From JAGNKE01 sp964583335 (GTDB taxonomy: Bacteria; Pseudomonadota; Alphaproteobacteria; Micavibrionales; Micavibrionaceae), in assembly GCA_964583335.1 (NCBI GenBank), contig CAZOVG010000005.1, forward strand, positions 157,358 through 221,357: 64,000 bases of DNA, given 5' to 3'. A program made the translations under genes and the position numbers. The notes under the pieces were generated by a model. It was not told where the DNA came from and did not search any database. It saw only the letters and a list, made by a program, of their open reading frames with translations. This document shows, piece by piece, positions 44,399 to 52,761 of the stretch; position 1 is the stretch's first letter; the number at the start of each line of letters is the position of its first letter.

Positions 44399-45193
44399 AT
44401 GTACCGTTCCGTCTATGATTTCCGCACATTCTATAATTCTCCGCTGGGGCTGGCCGTTCAGAGCATTCTGAACCGCCGTATCGCCTCATTCTGGCCCGAT
44501 ATTGCGGGGATGCGCGTCATGGGGTCAGGCTATGCGGTGCCCTATCTTGAGGCGTTAGCGGACCGGGCGGAACGGGTTTTTGCTATGATGCCTGCGCGGT
44601 TCGGGGCAGATACATGGCCGAAGGAGGCCAAAAACCTCGTCTATCTCTCTGAAGGGTCAGCGCTTCCGGTGGAGAATGCTTCCGTTGACCGGATTCTTCT
44701 CGTGCATCATCTGGAATATTGCGAGCATCTGCCTTCAAATCTTCATGAAATCTGGCGAGTGCTTAAGCCCAACGGGCGGATCTTGGTGATTGTGCCCAAC
44801 CGGGCGGCGCTCTGGTCGCGGGTGGAATGGTCGCCCTTCGGGCATGGAAGTCCGTTTTCGTTCTCGCAGCTCTGCTATTCCCTGCGCGAGAATTTGTTTG
44901 TGCAGGAACGCACGCAGGGGGCGCTTTTCGTGCCGCCGTTCAAGTTTTCGTTTTTCATCCGCTCGTCGAGCGTGTTCGAGCATGTCGGGCGGGTTTGCCT
45001 GCCCATCGCGGCGGGGGTTCACATGATCGAAGCCAGCAAGCAGGTTTATGCCGGGGTCGATAAGGGCTCGGGCTCGAAAGTTCTGGCGGGGCATCCCGGG
45101 TTTTTCGGCGGGCGGCCGCCCGGCGTTCCGGTGCCGCAGAATTTCAGTGCGCGGATGGCGGCGTTTTGGCGCGGGCGCTCGGGCGAAGATTAA
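44399..45193 (+). CDS. Class I SAM-dependent methyltransferase (type 11)
   Basis: A 264-residue cytoplasmic protein with the methyltransferase fold. The SAM-binding loop is reduced (MRVMGSGYAVPYLEAL near residue 38), followed by LSEGSALPVENASVDRILLVHHLEY near residue 85, HEIWRVLKPNGRILVIVPNR near residue 118, and an arginine-rich C-terminus. The pattern matches a conserved alphaproteobacterial gene seen near gloB, but the substrate is not known. It follows mutT by nine bases and converges with metA. Confidence 0.83.
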   Translation: MYRSVYDFRTFYNSPLGLAVQSILNRRIASFWPDIAGMRVMGSGYAVPYLEALADRAERVFAMMPARFGADTWPKEAKNLVYLSEGSALPVENASVDRILLVHHLEYCEHLPSNLHEIWRVLKPNGRILVIVPNRAALWSRVEWSPFGHGSPFSFSQLCYSLRENLFVQERTQGALFVPPFKFSFFIRSSSVFEHVGRVCLPIAAGVHMIEASKQVYAGVDKGSGSKVLAGHPGFFGGRPPGVPVPQNFSARMAAFWRGRSGED

Positions 45194-45195
45194 CT

Positions 45196-46251
45196 TTAAA
45201 TTCCCTTCAGCGGGTCGTTCGGATCGGTGCCTTCCATGAACTGGCCCTTTCTGTCGGCGTTGGTGATCTGGTAGACCAGACCGATCCAGCTTGAGAGGAT
45301 GCTGCGTCCGCTGTCGGTCCATGTATTTTCCAGATTGTCCGCGATGAAATCCTTATGGCTTTCCATCAGCGCCATCGTGGCGTTCGCGCCTCCGGGGGCG
45401 ATGCGCTCGATGATCTCCGGCTTGAAATAATTTTCGGGGAAGGGCGGCAAATCGGCACGTTCGCCGGACTCGAAGCGGCGCAGTTCGCGCTCATATTCCT
45501 TGAGAAGGCTGATTGTGTCGTATTCCGGGTGGCCCTGCATGCAGACGAGGCGGAAGCCATCGGGGCTGACGGCGATGTGGGTTCCGCATTCTTGGCCTTT
45601 AATCAGGATTTTCATTCCGGCGGCGTGGAACTGGTCTTCGGAAATGTCATTAAAGCGCGAATGGGGAACGTCGAAAACGGTATTCATGTTGCGCACCAGC
45701 GGGTGCAGCCTGTCTTCGATCCGGTGGCGGTATACGCCCCAGAGCTTCTGCCCGCCGGGAAGGGGGCTGCGCTTCTGGTTGTAGCGGAACTGCATTACCG
45801 CATGCGTGGCGAGGCACGAGCAGAGGGTCGATGTCACGTTGTCCCAAGCCCAATCCACAACCTTTTTCAAAGGGTCCCAGAACGGCTCCTTCTCAAGGTG
45901 GGGTTGGGAGATGTTGGCGCCGGTGATAATCAGGGCGTCGAGGCCTTCTTCTTGCAATTTTTCAAAGGGTTCGTAGTATTTCTTTACATATTCTTTGGTT
46001 TCGGCGCTGCGTTCGAGCTCGGGCAGTGTGAAGGGGTGGACGTACAGCTGCGCGATCTGGTTACTTTCGCCGATATGTCGGAAAAACTGGCGTTCCGTGG
46101 CGGTCAGGGCGGCGTCGGGCATCATGTTGAGCAGCCCGATATGCATTTCGCGGATATCCTGCTTGGCGGCGCGTTCCGGCGGCAGGACGGTGCGGCCCTC
46201 CTGCTTCAGGCGCTCGAAGGTCGGCAGGTCATTATAGGCCACCAGAGGCAT
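45196..46251 (-). CDS. metA: Homoserine O-succinyltransferase (or acetyltransferase), MetA
   Basis: Activates homoserine at the start of methionine synthesis. The protein opens IGLLNMMPDAALTATERQF near residue 38, has the GANISQPH segment near residue 108, the catalytic cysteine in STLCSCLATHAVMQF near residue 142 and QGHPEYDT near residue 240. Length 351 residues, about 40 longer than E. coli MetA because of a C-terminal extension. Which acyl donor is used cannot be read from sequence alone. No SAM-II riboswitch is seen in the 79 bases upstream. Divergent from the chorismate mutase gene. Confidence 0.93.
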   Translation of the reverse strand: MPLVAYNDLPTFERLKQEGRTVLPPERAAKQDIREMHIGLLNMMPDAALTATERQFFRHIGESNQIAQLYVHPFTLPELERSAETKEYVKKYYEPFEKLQEEGLDALIITGANISQPHLEKEPFWDPLKKVVDWAWDNVTSTLCSCLATHAVMQFRYNQKRSPLPGGQKLWGVYRHRIEDRLHPLVRNMNTVFDVPHSRFNDISEDQFHAAGMKILIKGQECGTHIAVSPDGFRLVCMQGHPEYDTISLLKEYERELRRFESGERADLPPFPENYFKPEIIERIAPGGANATMALMESHKDFIADNLENTWTDSGRSILSSWIGLVYQITNADRKGQFMEGTDPNDPLKGI

Positions 46252-46330
46252 TTAATTCTCACGATCCGTTTGATTTCTTTAACGCTTATCTATAAATAAG
46301 CTTTTATAGGTTGGGAAAGACGGCAAGTCT

Positions 46331-47191
46331 ATGTCAAAAACGCTGAGCGACATTCGGGTAAAAATCGACAAGATCGATGACACTGTTCACGATCTGCTGA
46401 TGGAACGCGCCTCGCTGGTCTCCTCGATCGCCGAGGCCAAGCGCAAATCCAATCTCCAGATGGTCCAGCCCGCGCGGGAGGCGAAGATGATCCGCCGCTT
46501 GCTGGCGCGTCACAGCGGGCCGCTGCCGCGTCAAGCAGTCGTGCGCATATGGCGCGAGCTTGTGGGCGCTGTGGCCCTCTTGCAGACGGGCCTGACCGTG
46601 GCTGTATTTTCCGAGGATGACGGTAATCCGCAGTGGGATATGGCCAAGGATTACTTCGGCACCATCGTGCCCATGAAGCGGATCAACAGCGCGGCGGGCG
46701 CCATTGGCGCAGTGCGAAACGACGAGGCGTCCTTTGCCGTCATGCCGTGGCCCGAACTGGATCAAAAGGCTGCATGGTGGTCGCATCTCTTCGAGCAGCA
46801 CAGCGAAACGATGTCGATCATTTGCGCTTTGCCCTATGGCATGCATGCCAAGAAGGGCTCTGCCACAATCACGCACCGGGCGCTGGTCGTATCCAAGTTT
46901 GAGTTTCTTCCATCCGACGAGGATTACACCTTCGTCGGTCTTGAACTGAGCGCCACGATCAGCCGGACGAAGATCGTCGAGCGGCTGACCGAACTGGGGC
47001 TGAGCACCGTCAATCTCTATAGCTCCAAATCTACCCGTCGAGCAGACTCAAACGTGCATCTTGTCGAGGCGCGGGGTTATATCGCCTCCGATGCGGCTCT
47101 TCTGGAGACTATCCGACAAGCGTTCGAGGGCGAGTGCAGCTATATCGGCGTGGTCGGCGGGTATCCGGCGGTGCCGGAACTCGATGAATGA
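46331..47191 (+). CDS. Chorismate mutase (AroQ class) with an uncharacterised C-terminal region
   Basis: Converts chorismate to prephenate. Residues 1-95 match the AroQ helical mutase: LSDIRVKIDKIDDTVHDLLMER, the lysine of AEAKRKS and the RIWRELVGA segment near residue 75. The remaining 190 residues are unlike prephenate dehydratase (no TXR active-site motif); they include an AT-repeat-like segment (AVMPWPELDQKAAWW) and a Gly-rich end (SYIGVVGGYPAVPEL) that could be an ACT-like sensory domain. It precedes tyrA by about 100 bases, which fits phenylalanine and tyrosine synthesis. The aminotransferase gene often found between them is missing. Confidence 0.78.
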   Translation: MSKTLSDIRVKIDKIDDTVHDLLMERASLVSSIAEAKRKSNLQMVQPAREAKMIRRLLARHSGPLPRQAVVRIWRELVGAVALLQTGLTVAVFSEDDGNPQWDMAKDYFGTIVPMKRINSAAGAIGAVRNDEASFAVMPWPELDQKAAWWSHLFEQHSETMSIICALPYGMHAKKGSATITHRALVVSKFEFLPSDEDYTFVGLELSATISRTKIVERLTELGLSTVNLYSSKSTRRADSNVHLVEARGYIASDAALLETIRQAFEGECSYIGVVGGYPAVPELDE

Positions 47192-47297
47192 CTCTGCGGC
47201 GGATGCGCCGTTCTTAATAAAAAAGCTGGAATATATTTTTAAGAGGCGCGCCGAACAACAGGCCGCTCTTGCGAGAATGAGGACTGATTATGTTTGA
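47184..47297 (+). CDS. Possible 37-residue coupling peptide between chorismate mutase and tyrA genes
   Basis: An ATG at 47184 overlaps the end of the chorismate mutase gene by eight bases, and its stop at 47297 lies eight bases inside tyrA. The product is Lys/Arg-rich and helical. tyrA also has its own GAGGA site, so coupling is not needed. Real expression is uncertain. Confidence 0.25.
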   Translation: MNDSAADAPFLIKKLEYIFKRRAEQQAALARMRTDYV

Positions 47298-48165
47298 GAA
47301 AGTAACGATTATCGGGATGGGGCTTATTGGTTCGTCGGTGGCCCGGATTATCCTTAAAAAGCGGCTGGCCAAGGTTTTGGTCGCGGCGGATGCGAGTCTG
47401 GACGTGTGCAAGCGCGTGCACGATCTGGGGCTGGCGCACAAGGTCACGGACAATCTGACGGAGGCGGTCGAGGGGGCGGACCTCGTGATGATTGCGGTTC
47501 CGGTCGGGGCTATGCGGATCGTCGCGGAGCGGATCGCTCCGGCGTTTAAGCAGGGCGCGATCGTCACCGACACGGGCTCGGTCAAGATGGCGGTCATCGA
47601 GGCCGTCAAGCCGTTCTGCCGCCCCGGCGTCGAATTCGTGCCCGGGCACCCCATCGCGGGGACCGAGTTTTCCGGGCCTGAGGCGGGTTTCACGGAGCTG
47701 TTCGAGAATCGCTGGTGCGTTTTGACGCCCCTGCCGGATACCGGCGTACGGGCGGTCGAGAAAGTCACACAGCTGTGGGAGGAATGTTCGGCGCGGATCG
47801 AGATCATGGACCCGGCGCATCACGACCTTGTACTGGGCATCACCTCGCATCTGCCGCACCTGATCGCCTACACGATCGTGGGGACGGCGACAGAGCTGGA
47901 GGACGATATCAAATCCGACGTGATTAAATTCTCCGCGTCCGGTTTCCGGGATTTCACACGGATCGCGGCGTCCGATCCGGTCATGTGGCGGGATATTTTC
48001 CTCAACAACAAATCCGCCGTTCTTGAGGTGCTGCAACGGTTCAGCGAAGATCTCACCGCCTTGCAGAAGGCGATCCGGCAGGGGAACGGGGATTATCTTT
48101 ATGACGTCTTTACAAAAACCCGCGCAATCCGAAAGCAGATTGTGGAGCAGGGACAGGCGGAATAA
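47290..48165 (+). CDS. tyrA: Prephenate/arogenate dehydrogenase
   Basis: NAD(P)-dependent step to tyrosine. The dinucleotide loop IIGMGLIGSSVARI opens the protein; later come the conserved DTGSVK near residue 95, the catalytic histidine of FVPGHPIAGTEFSGP near residue 117, and the helical C-terminal domain with LGITSHLPHLIAYTIV near residue 183. Length 291 residues. No chorismate mutase domain is fused here: it is a separate gene upstream. Preferred substrate (prephenate or arogenate) cannot be judged from sequence. Confidence 0.94.
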   Translation: MFEKVTIIGMGLIGSSVARIILKKRLAKVLVAADASLDVCKRVHDLGLAHKVTDNLTEAVEGADLVMIAVPVGAMRIVAERIAPAFKQGAIVTDTGSVKMAVIEAVKPFCRPGVEFVPGHPIAGTEFSGPEAGFTELFENRWCVLTPLPDTGVRAVEKVTQLWEECSARIEIMDPAHHDLVLGITSHLPHLIAYTIVGTATELEDDIKSDVIKFSASGFRDFTRIAASDPVMWRDIFLNNKSAVLEVLQRFSEDLTALQKAIRQGNGDYLYDVFTKTRAIRKQIVEQGQAE

Positions 48166-48185
48166 GGCGGCCTGAGCTTTTGGCT

Positions 48186-49631
48186 TTATTCAAAATGCCT
48201 GCGGCGTTTCAAATCCATGATCTTAATCGGGCCGAGATAGACGGCCTGTCCTCTTGAGGTCAGGGTGAGCCTCGTCACGCCGCCGCGCTTCATCGCGGCC
48301 AGCGTGCTGCCCGCGAGCATGGCGGGTTGGGGGCGGACGATTTCCAGCTGCGCGAGCTTTTGTATGAAGGGCTGTTCGTTTTCCAATTCCAAATCGAGGA
48401 CGATTTGCGGATCGTCGTCTTTCACCAGATCAACCAGCCCTGAGGCGCGGAACACGAAGTCGCCGCTGAGCGCTTCGCTATCAATCAGATCATAGCTTTG
48501 GCCTCGCGGGCGGACGGTCGCCGAGACGCTTTCAAAATCGAGGGGTCCGAGCCAGTAACGCTGTTTGACTTGAAGCTGCGTGATCTTGGCGGTGATCGGC
48601 ATGCGCGGCAGGGGCCATGCCTCGGCGTGCGCGGACGCGATATGGAGGGTTCCCGCCGGGCTGAGAATTTCCAGTTCGCCGATATCGAGTTTCATTTTAC
48701 CGGGAAAGCCCGTAATGACCGGGACCGGACGTTTGACGATCTTGGCGATCCCCTCGCGTTCGGCCTCGTCGAAGCGCTCGCCGATGCGGGTCTTGATCAC
48801 ATGCGCCACGACGAACCAGTTGACCGTGTAGGCGGCGGCCAGAAGCAACGCCACGATCAGGGCGATCAGCCCGCTGCGTGGTTTGCGGCGGGCGGCGATC
48901 TGGGCGCGGGCCTCGGTCATTAACTCGTCCGTGCGCCGTTCAAGCGTCTCTTGCAGATGCGAGAGGATTTTATCGGGCGCTTCCCCGGGCAGGATCGGCG
49001 GCAGAAATTCAAAGACGACGCGGCCGGGCGTTTTCAGCCAGCTGTTGCGCGGCCAGAATACCCCCGTATTCATCGCCAGCGGGATGATGGGAAGGTTCGT
49101 GGCCTCCTGTATCCGCACCACCCCGATTTTATAGGGGCGGTCTTTGGCCGTGACGTGCGTGGCGACACGGGTGCCCTGCGGGAAGATGATAATCGGACGC
49201 CCCTGTGCCATGACGCGGCGGGCTCCGGCCTGAATGGATTCGATGGCCGCCTTGGGGGTGCTGCGGTCGATGGCGATGACGTCGGATTTGGCAAGGTAGC
49301 GGCCCCAGAGCGGAATTTTCAGTAACTCGCGCTTTAGGATGATCGCCGGATCGTCGAAGAGGATATGCAGTTTTGTGGTTTCATGGGCGGATTGATGCTT
49401 GGCGGCGACGATGCAGGCGCCGGGCGGCAGGTGTTCGCGTCCGCGCACCTCGAAGTCGAGGCCGAGGATGTAGCGTTCGAGCAGATGGTTGGTGAAGACG
49501 AAGGCATGCACCACCGTCATAAATGCCCTTCGCGGCATCAGGAGCGTGGGAAGGCAGAGCACGCAGGCGATCGCGGTCAGGCCGAAAAAGCAGAGGTTAT
49601 AAAGCGTGGAGCGGATGAAATAGCGGGGCAT
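48186..49631 (-). CDS. plsC: PlsC acyltransferase fused to a DUF2125-like domain
   Basis: The first 245 residues are a 1-acylglycerol-3-phosphate O-acyltransferase: KHQSAHE gives the H-X4-E variant of the H-X4-D catalytic pair (His79, Glu84), and FPQGTR is at residues 150-155, with one N-terminal membrane segment. After a second membrane helix (residues 255-275) the remaining 210 residues resemble DUF2125 proteins: YTVNWFVVAHVIKTRI, then GFPGKMKLDIGELEIL, then AEAWPLPRMP. In many alphaproteobacteria these are separate neighbouring genes. It lies downstream of ydcF and ftsX on the minus strand, and converges with tyrA. The fusion is discussed in findings. Confidence 0.85.
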   Translation of the reverse strand: MPRYFIRSTLYNLCFFGLTAIACVLCLPTLLMPRRAFMTVVHAFVFTNHLLERYILGLDFEVRGREHLPPGACIVAAKHQSAHETTKLHILFDDPAIILKRELLKIPLWGRYLAKSDVIAIDRSTPKAAIESIQAGARRVMAQGRPIIIFPQGTRVATHVTAKDRPYKIGVVRIQEATNLPIIPLAMNTGVFWPRNSWLKTPGRVVFEFLPPILPGEAPDKILSHLQETLERRTDELMTEARAQIAARRKPRSGLIALIVALLLAAAYTVNWFVVAHVIKTRIGERFDEAEREGIAKIVKRPVPVITGFPGKMKLDIGELEILSPAGTLHIASAHAEAWPLPRMPITAKITQLQVKQRYWLGPLDFESVSATVRPRGQSYDLIDSEALSGDFVFRASGLVDLVKDDDPQIVLDLELENEQPFIQKLAQLEIVRPQPAMLAGSTLAAMKRGGVTRLTLTSRGQAVYLGPIKIMDLKRRRHFE

Positions 49632-49646
49632 CGCGCGTTTACACCG

Positions 49647-50222
49647 TCAATCCACCGACATGGTGAGCAGGCGGAAGAGGATCTTATGGTATTCGCTGAA
49701 GGCGAGTTCCCAGAATTTCCATTCCAGCAGACCGTAATCGCGTTCCGCCACCGGGTGGGGGATGATTTTTATCTGCGGCAGGGTGCGTTTAAATTCTACG
49801 AGCGCACGGCCCATGTGATAGCCGGAGGTGACGAGGCGAATGGATTTAAAGCCGTTGCTCTCGATCCATTCCTTCGCTTCGTCGGCATTGTCGTACGTTG
49901 TCAGGGCCTTGTGGCCGAGCGTGACGCAGCAAGTCGGGGGCGGCTCTTTGCCCTTCCAGTTTTTCAGGATGTCCTCGACCGTGACTTTTTCGTGGACGCC
50001 GGTGATGAACAGGCGCGGCGCAAGCCCCTGTTCCAGAAGGTCGAGGCCGGTCTGGATGCGGTGATTGCCGCCGGTCAGTACGACGATGGCCTCGGTCTTT
50101 TCGTCGGTGTTCGCGGGGCCGACGGTGAGGGCATAGACGCTAAAGAGGATGAATCCGCCCAGCCAGAGCGAAACGACGGTGGCGATCAGGCCGGAGACTG
50201 CCTTTAAAAACAGGGTTTTCAT
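49647..50222 (-). CDS. YdcF/ElyC-like DUF218 membrane protein
   Basis: A 191-residue protein with an N-terminal membrane helix (residues 8-28) and a DUF218 domain: IVVLTGGNHRIQTGLDLLEQGLAPRLFITGV, then NADEAKEWIESNGFKSIRLVTSGYHMGRALVEF, and a C-terminal FSEYHKILF. Proteins of this type in E. coli affect envelope polysaccharide synthesis. It is between ftsX and plsC on the same strand, 12 and 15 bases apart, the common alphaproteobacterial order. Confidence 0.85.
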   Translation of the reverse strand: MKTLFLKAVSGLIATVVSLWLGGFILFSVYALTVGPANTDEKTEAIVVLTGGNHRIQTGLDLLEQGLAPRLFITGVHEKVTVEDILKNWKGKEPPPTCCVTLGHKALTTYDNADEAKEWIESNGFKSIRLVTSGYHMGRALVEFKRTLPQIKIIPHPVAERDYGLLEWKFWELAFSEYHKILFRLLTMSVD

Positions 50223-50234
50223 GGTGCTTCCGTT

Positions 50235-51191
50235 TTACGGCATCTGTGCGAGGGTGCGCAAGACCGTAAAACGCGCGGTCGTTCCCGAGATGATGCAGGC
50301 CAGAAGGGGTAAAGATAGAAAAACCGCCAAATTTACGGCGTTCATGCTGATTTCCGGAACGAGCGTGACGCTATCCTGTCCGGAGATGAAGATGATCAAT
50401 CCGGTCATGGCCACCCCGGCGAGCGTTCCGATCAAACTGCCCAGAAGTGCGATTATGATCGCGTGCCATTGGAACTGACGTGCGATGTAGGAATCCGTTG
50501 CCCCGATGAGGTGCAAAATCTCCACCTGATTTCGATATATGGCCATACGGGCGCGTACGCCGCTGGAGATCGCAGTGATGGTTGTCACCGCGACGATCAA
50601 CGCGACCATTAAGGCGACGCCTTGCAGTGTTTTGACGAAGCGCAGGATGTCTTGCAGCCATTCACGATGTGTGTCCACGCGAGCGGCGGATGAGGCGCCT
50701 GTTACGGTGGCCGTCAGACTATCAAGAGCCTCGGGGCTTGCGGTTTTTAGTTCTACAGCGATGAGGCCGGGCATGGGAATATCTTCAAAGCTAAAATCTT
50801 CGCCGATCCAGGGCGCGACAAGCCGCTTGATTTCGTGTTCGTCCATAACACGGAAATTCTGGATCGCCGGGTTTTTATCAAGAACTCCCGCAACTTTTTC
50901 AGTTTCCAGCTTGACGGACTCGGGTGACAGAATTTCGCCCTCCGGTGATTGTGTCCTGATTTCTATGGTAATTTTGTTTTCGAGTCCCGTGGACCAGCGT
51001 TCGGTCATGGCACGCAAGGACAATGTGCCCGCGCAGGCGAGAACAGCCAAAAAACTCATCAGGGCCACGAGCAGGAGAAGAAAATTGCGGTCGGTATCCG
51101 AGCCGAAGGGCAGGTCGCAGCCTTTATCGCCCAAAGCAAGACGAAGCAGGCTCTTGAGAATTACCGCGAAAATTGGGGTTTCAGACTGCAT
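50235..51191 (-). CDS. ftsX: Cell division protein FtsX
   Basis: Membrane partner of FtsE; the complex regulates peptidoglycan hydrolases at the division site. The 318-residue protein has a cytoplasmic N-terminus, a first helix (FLLLLVALMSFLAVLACAG), a periplasmic loop of about 130 residues, and three helices at the end in the FtsX order (VALMVALIVAVTTITAISSGVRARM, EILHLIGATDSYIARQF). The start overlaps the end of ftsE by 11 bases. The periplasmic loop lacks obvious metal or enzyme motifs, as expected. Confidence 0.93.
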   Translation of the reverse strand: MQSETPIFAVILKSLLRLALGDKGCDLPFGSDTDRNFLLLLVALMSFLAVLACAGTLSLRAMTERWSTGLENKITIEIRTQSPEGEILSPESVKLETEKVAGVLDKNPAIQNFRVMDEHEIKRLVAPWIGEDFSFEDIPMPGLIAVELKTASPEALDSLTATVTGASSAARVDTHREWLQDILRFVKTLQGVALMVALIVAVTTITAISSGVRARMAIYRNQVEILHLIGATDSYIARQFQWHAIIIALLGSLIGTLAGVAMTGLIIFISGQDSVTLVPEISMNAVNLAVFLSLPLLACIISGTTARFTVLRTLAQMP

Positions 51192-51882
51192 GTTTTAACT
51201 GCCCGCTTAAGGGGGCCTCCGTCGTTGTTTCCAAGGTCAGCTTACCGCCCGCAAGGATTAGGCGGGGGTGGCCGAATTTTTCCATGATGTGCGTGTTGTG
51301 CGTGGCGATTACGATGGTGGTGCCCATGCGATTGAGTTGCTCAAAGAGGTTCATCAGGCGAAACCCTATAGCATCATCAAGGTTTCCGGTTGGCTCGTCT
51401 GCCAGAAGAAGTTTGGGGCGAGCGATGACGGCGCGGGCGATGGCGATGCGCTGCTGCTGGCCGCCCGAGAGGGTCGGAGGCAGCTTATCCTTGCTGTCGC
51501 CGAGGCCGACCCAATCCAGAAGCTCTGCCACATTGTTGCGAATTTCCTTTTCCGGGCGATTGAGGATGCGAAGGGGGAGTGCGACATTGTCGAACGCGCT
51601 CATATGCTCCAGAAGGCGGAAGTCCTGAAACACGATGCCGATGCGCTGACGGATTTCAAACAGCCGCTCGCGCGGCAGCAAGCCGACATTGTGATCAAAC
51701 ATATGGAGGTTTCCCCGCGTGGGGCGGTGGCCGAGATACATCAGGCTGAGCAAAGAGGTTTTCCCAGAACCGCTCGGGCCTGTGAGGAAGTGATAGGACC
51801 CGGCGCGGATATGGACGTCTATGCCCGAGAGAATGTCGGGGCCGCTTTCATAGCGGAAGCCGACTTTGTCGAATTTGATCAA
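51181..51882 (-). CDS. ftsE: Cell division ATP-binding protein FtsE
   Basis: ABC-type ATPase of the division site. The Walker A loop GPSGSGKTSLLSL is near residue 36, the Q-loop IGIVFQDFRLLEHM near residue 83, signature LSGGQQQRIAIARA near residue 137 and Walker B LLLADEPTGNLD near residue 158. Length 233 residues. The start overlaps the upstream gene by four bases (ATGA) and the end overlaps ftsX by 11, so three genes form one unit. Confidence 0.96.
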   Translation of the reverse strand: MIKFDKVGFRYESGPDILSGIDVHIRAGSYHFLTGPSGSGKTSLLSLMYLGHRPTRGNLHMFDHNVGLLPRERLFEIRQRIGIVFQDFRLLEHMSAFDNVALPLRILNRPEKEIRNNVAELLDWVGLGDSKDKLPPTLSGGQQQRIAIARAVIARPKLLLADEPTGNLDDAIGFRLMNLFEQLNRMGTTIVIATHNTHIMEKFGHPRLILAGGKLTLETTTEAPLSGQLKHAV

Positions 51883-52658
51883 GGGGTGTTCCTATCCTTT
51901 GTCGTCTCGGTGGGGGCGGTATGCCTGTCGAGGATATTCTGTATCGCTGCTGCCTTCAAATAGGGATTTGTAATTTGCATCGCGGCGTCGTATGCCTGCG
52001 TCATCATTCCCTTATTTGCCAGAATCTTGGAAATCGTAACGCAAGCCTTGTTCTTGTAGGGGATATCGCTGATTTTGTTCAAGCTGATTTTCGCATTTTC
52101 ATAATCACCGGCTTCTGCCTGAATTTCCGCTGTTTCGCCATAGGCTTTGTGGCGCAGGGAGTCGTTTTCCATGTCTCCTGCGGTTTTCCATGCGCCCTCG
52201 TTATCGCCCGCGAAGGCTTGACTCATAGCGATATACGTCAAAGCTATGCCGTAGGAGGGCGGGTGCGCTTCTTTGAGCTTTTCCGCCTGCTCCCGAAGTT
52301 GCGTGAAAATTGTGTCCTGTTTTTCTTTCGGCCATTTCAGCCCGGCCAGTTCCATGCCTATGCCGCGTATGGTCATCGCGCGTGTGTCGGGCGTTTCGAT
52401 TTGCGGCAGCAGCTCAACCGCCCTTTCCGGCATTCCGGCTTTAGCCAAGGATTTTGCCAGCTCGCGGTAGGTCTGGTCGCGCTCCGTTTTATTCGTTAAG
52501 GTTATGGCGAGTTCTGCAATTGTGTCGTGAAGGCACTCTTTATCGTCTGCGTTGCAGGGTTTTGCATCCGGGGCGCTTTCCGCGGAGGCAGCAGCCGGGA
52601 GAATCGCAAAAGTCAGTTGGCAAAGGGCGGTCAGGACGATAAAACGGTGAAGCTTCAT
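51879..52658 (-). CDS. Exported helical-repeat (TPR-like) protein
   Basis: The ATG at 52658 gives 259 residues with a signal sequence (FIVLTALCQLTFAILPAAASA, cleavage near residue 26). The mature part has four or five helix-turn-helix repeats: YRELAKSLAKAGMPERAVELLPQI, then YIAMSQAFAGDNEGAWKTAGDM, then YGETAEIQAEAGDYENAKISLNKI, then ISKILANKGMMTQAYDAAMQI, fitting a TPR-like array. It precedes ftsE with a four-base overlap, so it probably works with the FtsEX complex or its hydrolases in the periplasm. That link is inference from position. Confidence 0.78.
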   Translation of the reverse strand: MKLHRFIVLTALCQLTFAILPAAASAESAPDAKPCNADDKECLHDTIAELAITLTNKTERDQTYRELAKSLAKAGMPERAVELLPQIETPDTRAMTIRGIGMELAGLKWPKEKQDTIFTQLREQAEKLKEAHPPSYGIALTYIAMSQAFAGDNEGAWKTAGDMENDSLRHKAYGETAEIQAEAGDYENAKISLNKISDIPYKNKACVTISKILANKGMMTQAYDAAMQITNPYLKAAAIQNILDRHTAPTETTKDRNTP

Positions 52659-52761
52659 ATTCTTACTCAGCGTCCTTAATAAACTGCGTGTGACTTGCCC
52701 GCGAAGGCAACAGAATCTATATTTACAAGATTGTGCGGATAAAGAGAAGATTGGCATTCCC

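Noticed and set aside
46252..46330. SAM-II riboswitch upstream of metA
   Set aside because: Such riboswitches are common before alphaproteobacterial metA, but the 79-base gap has only a six-base GCTTAT/ATAAGC hairpin and none of the conserved SAM-II blocks.
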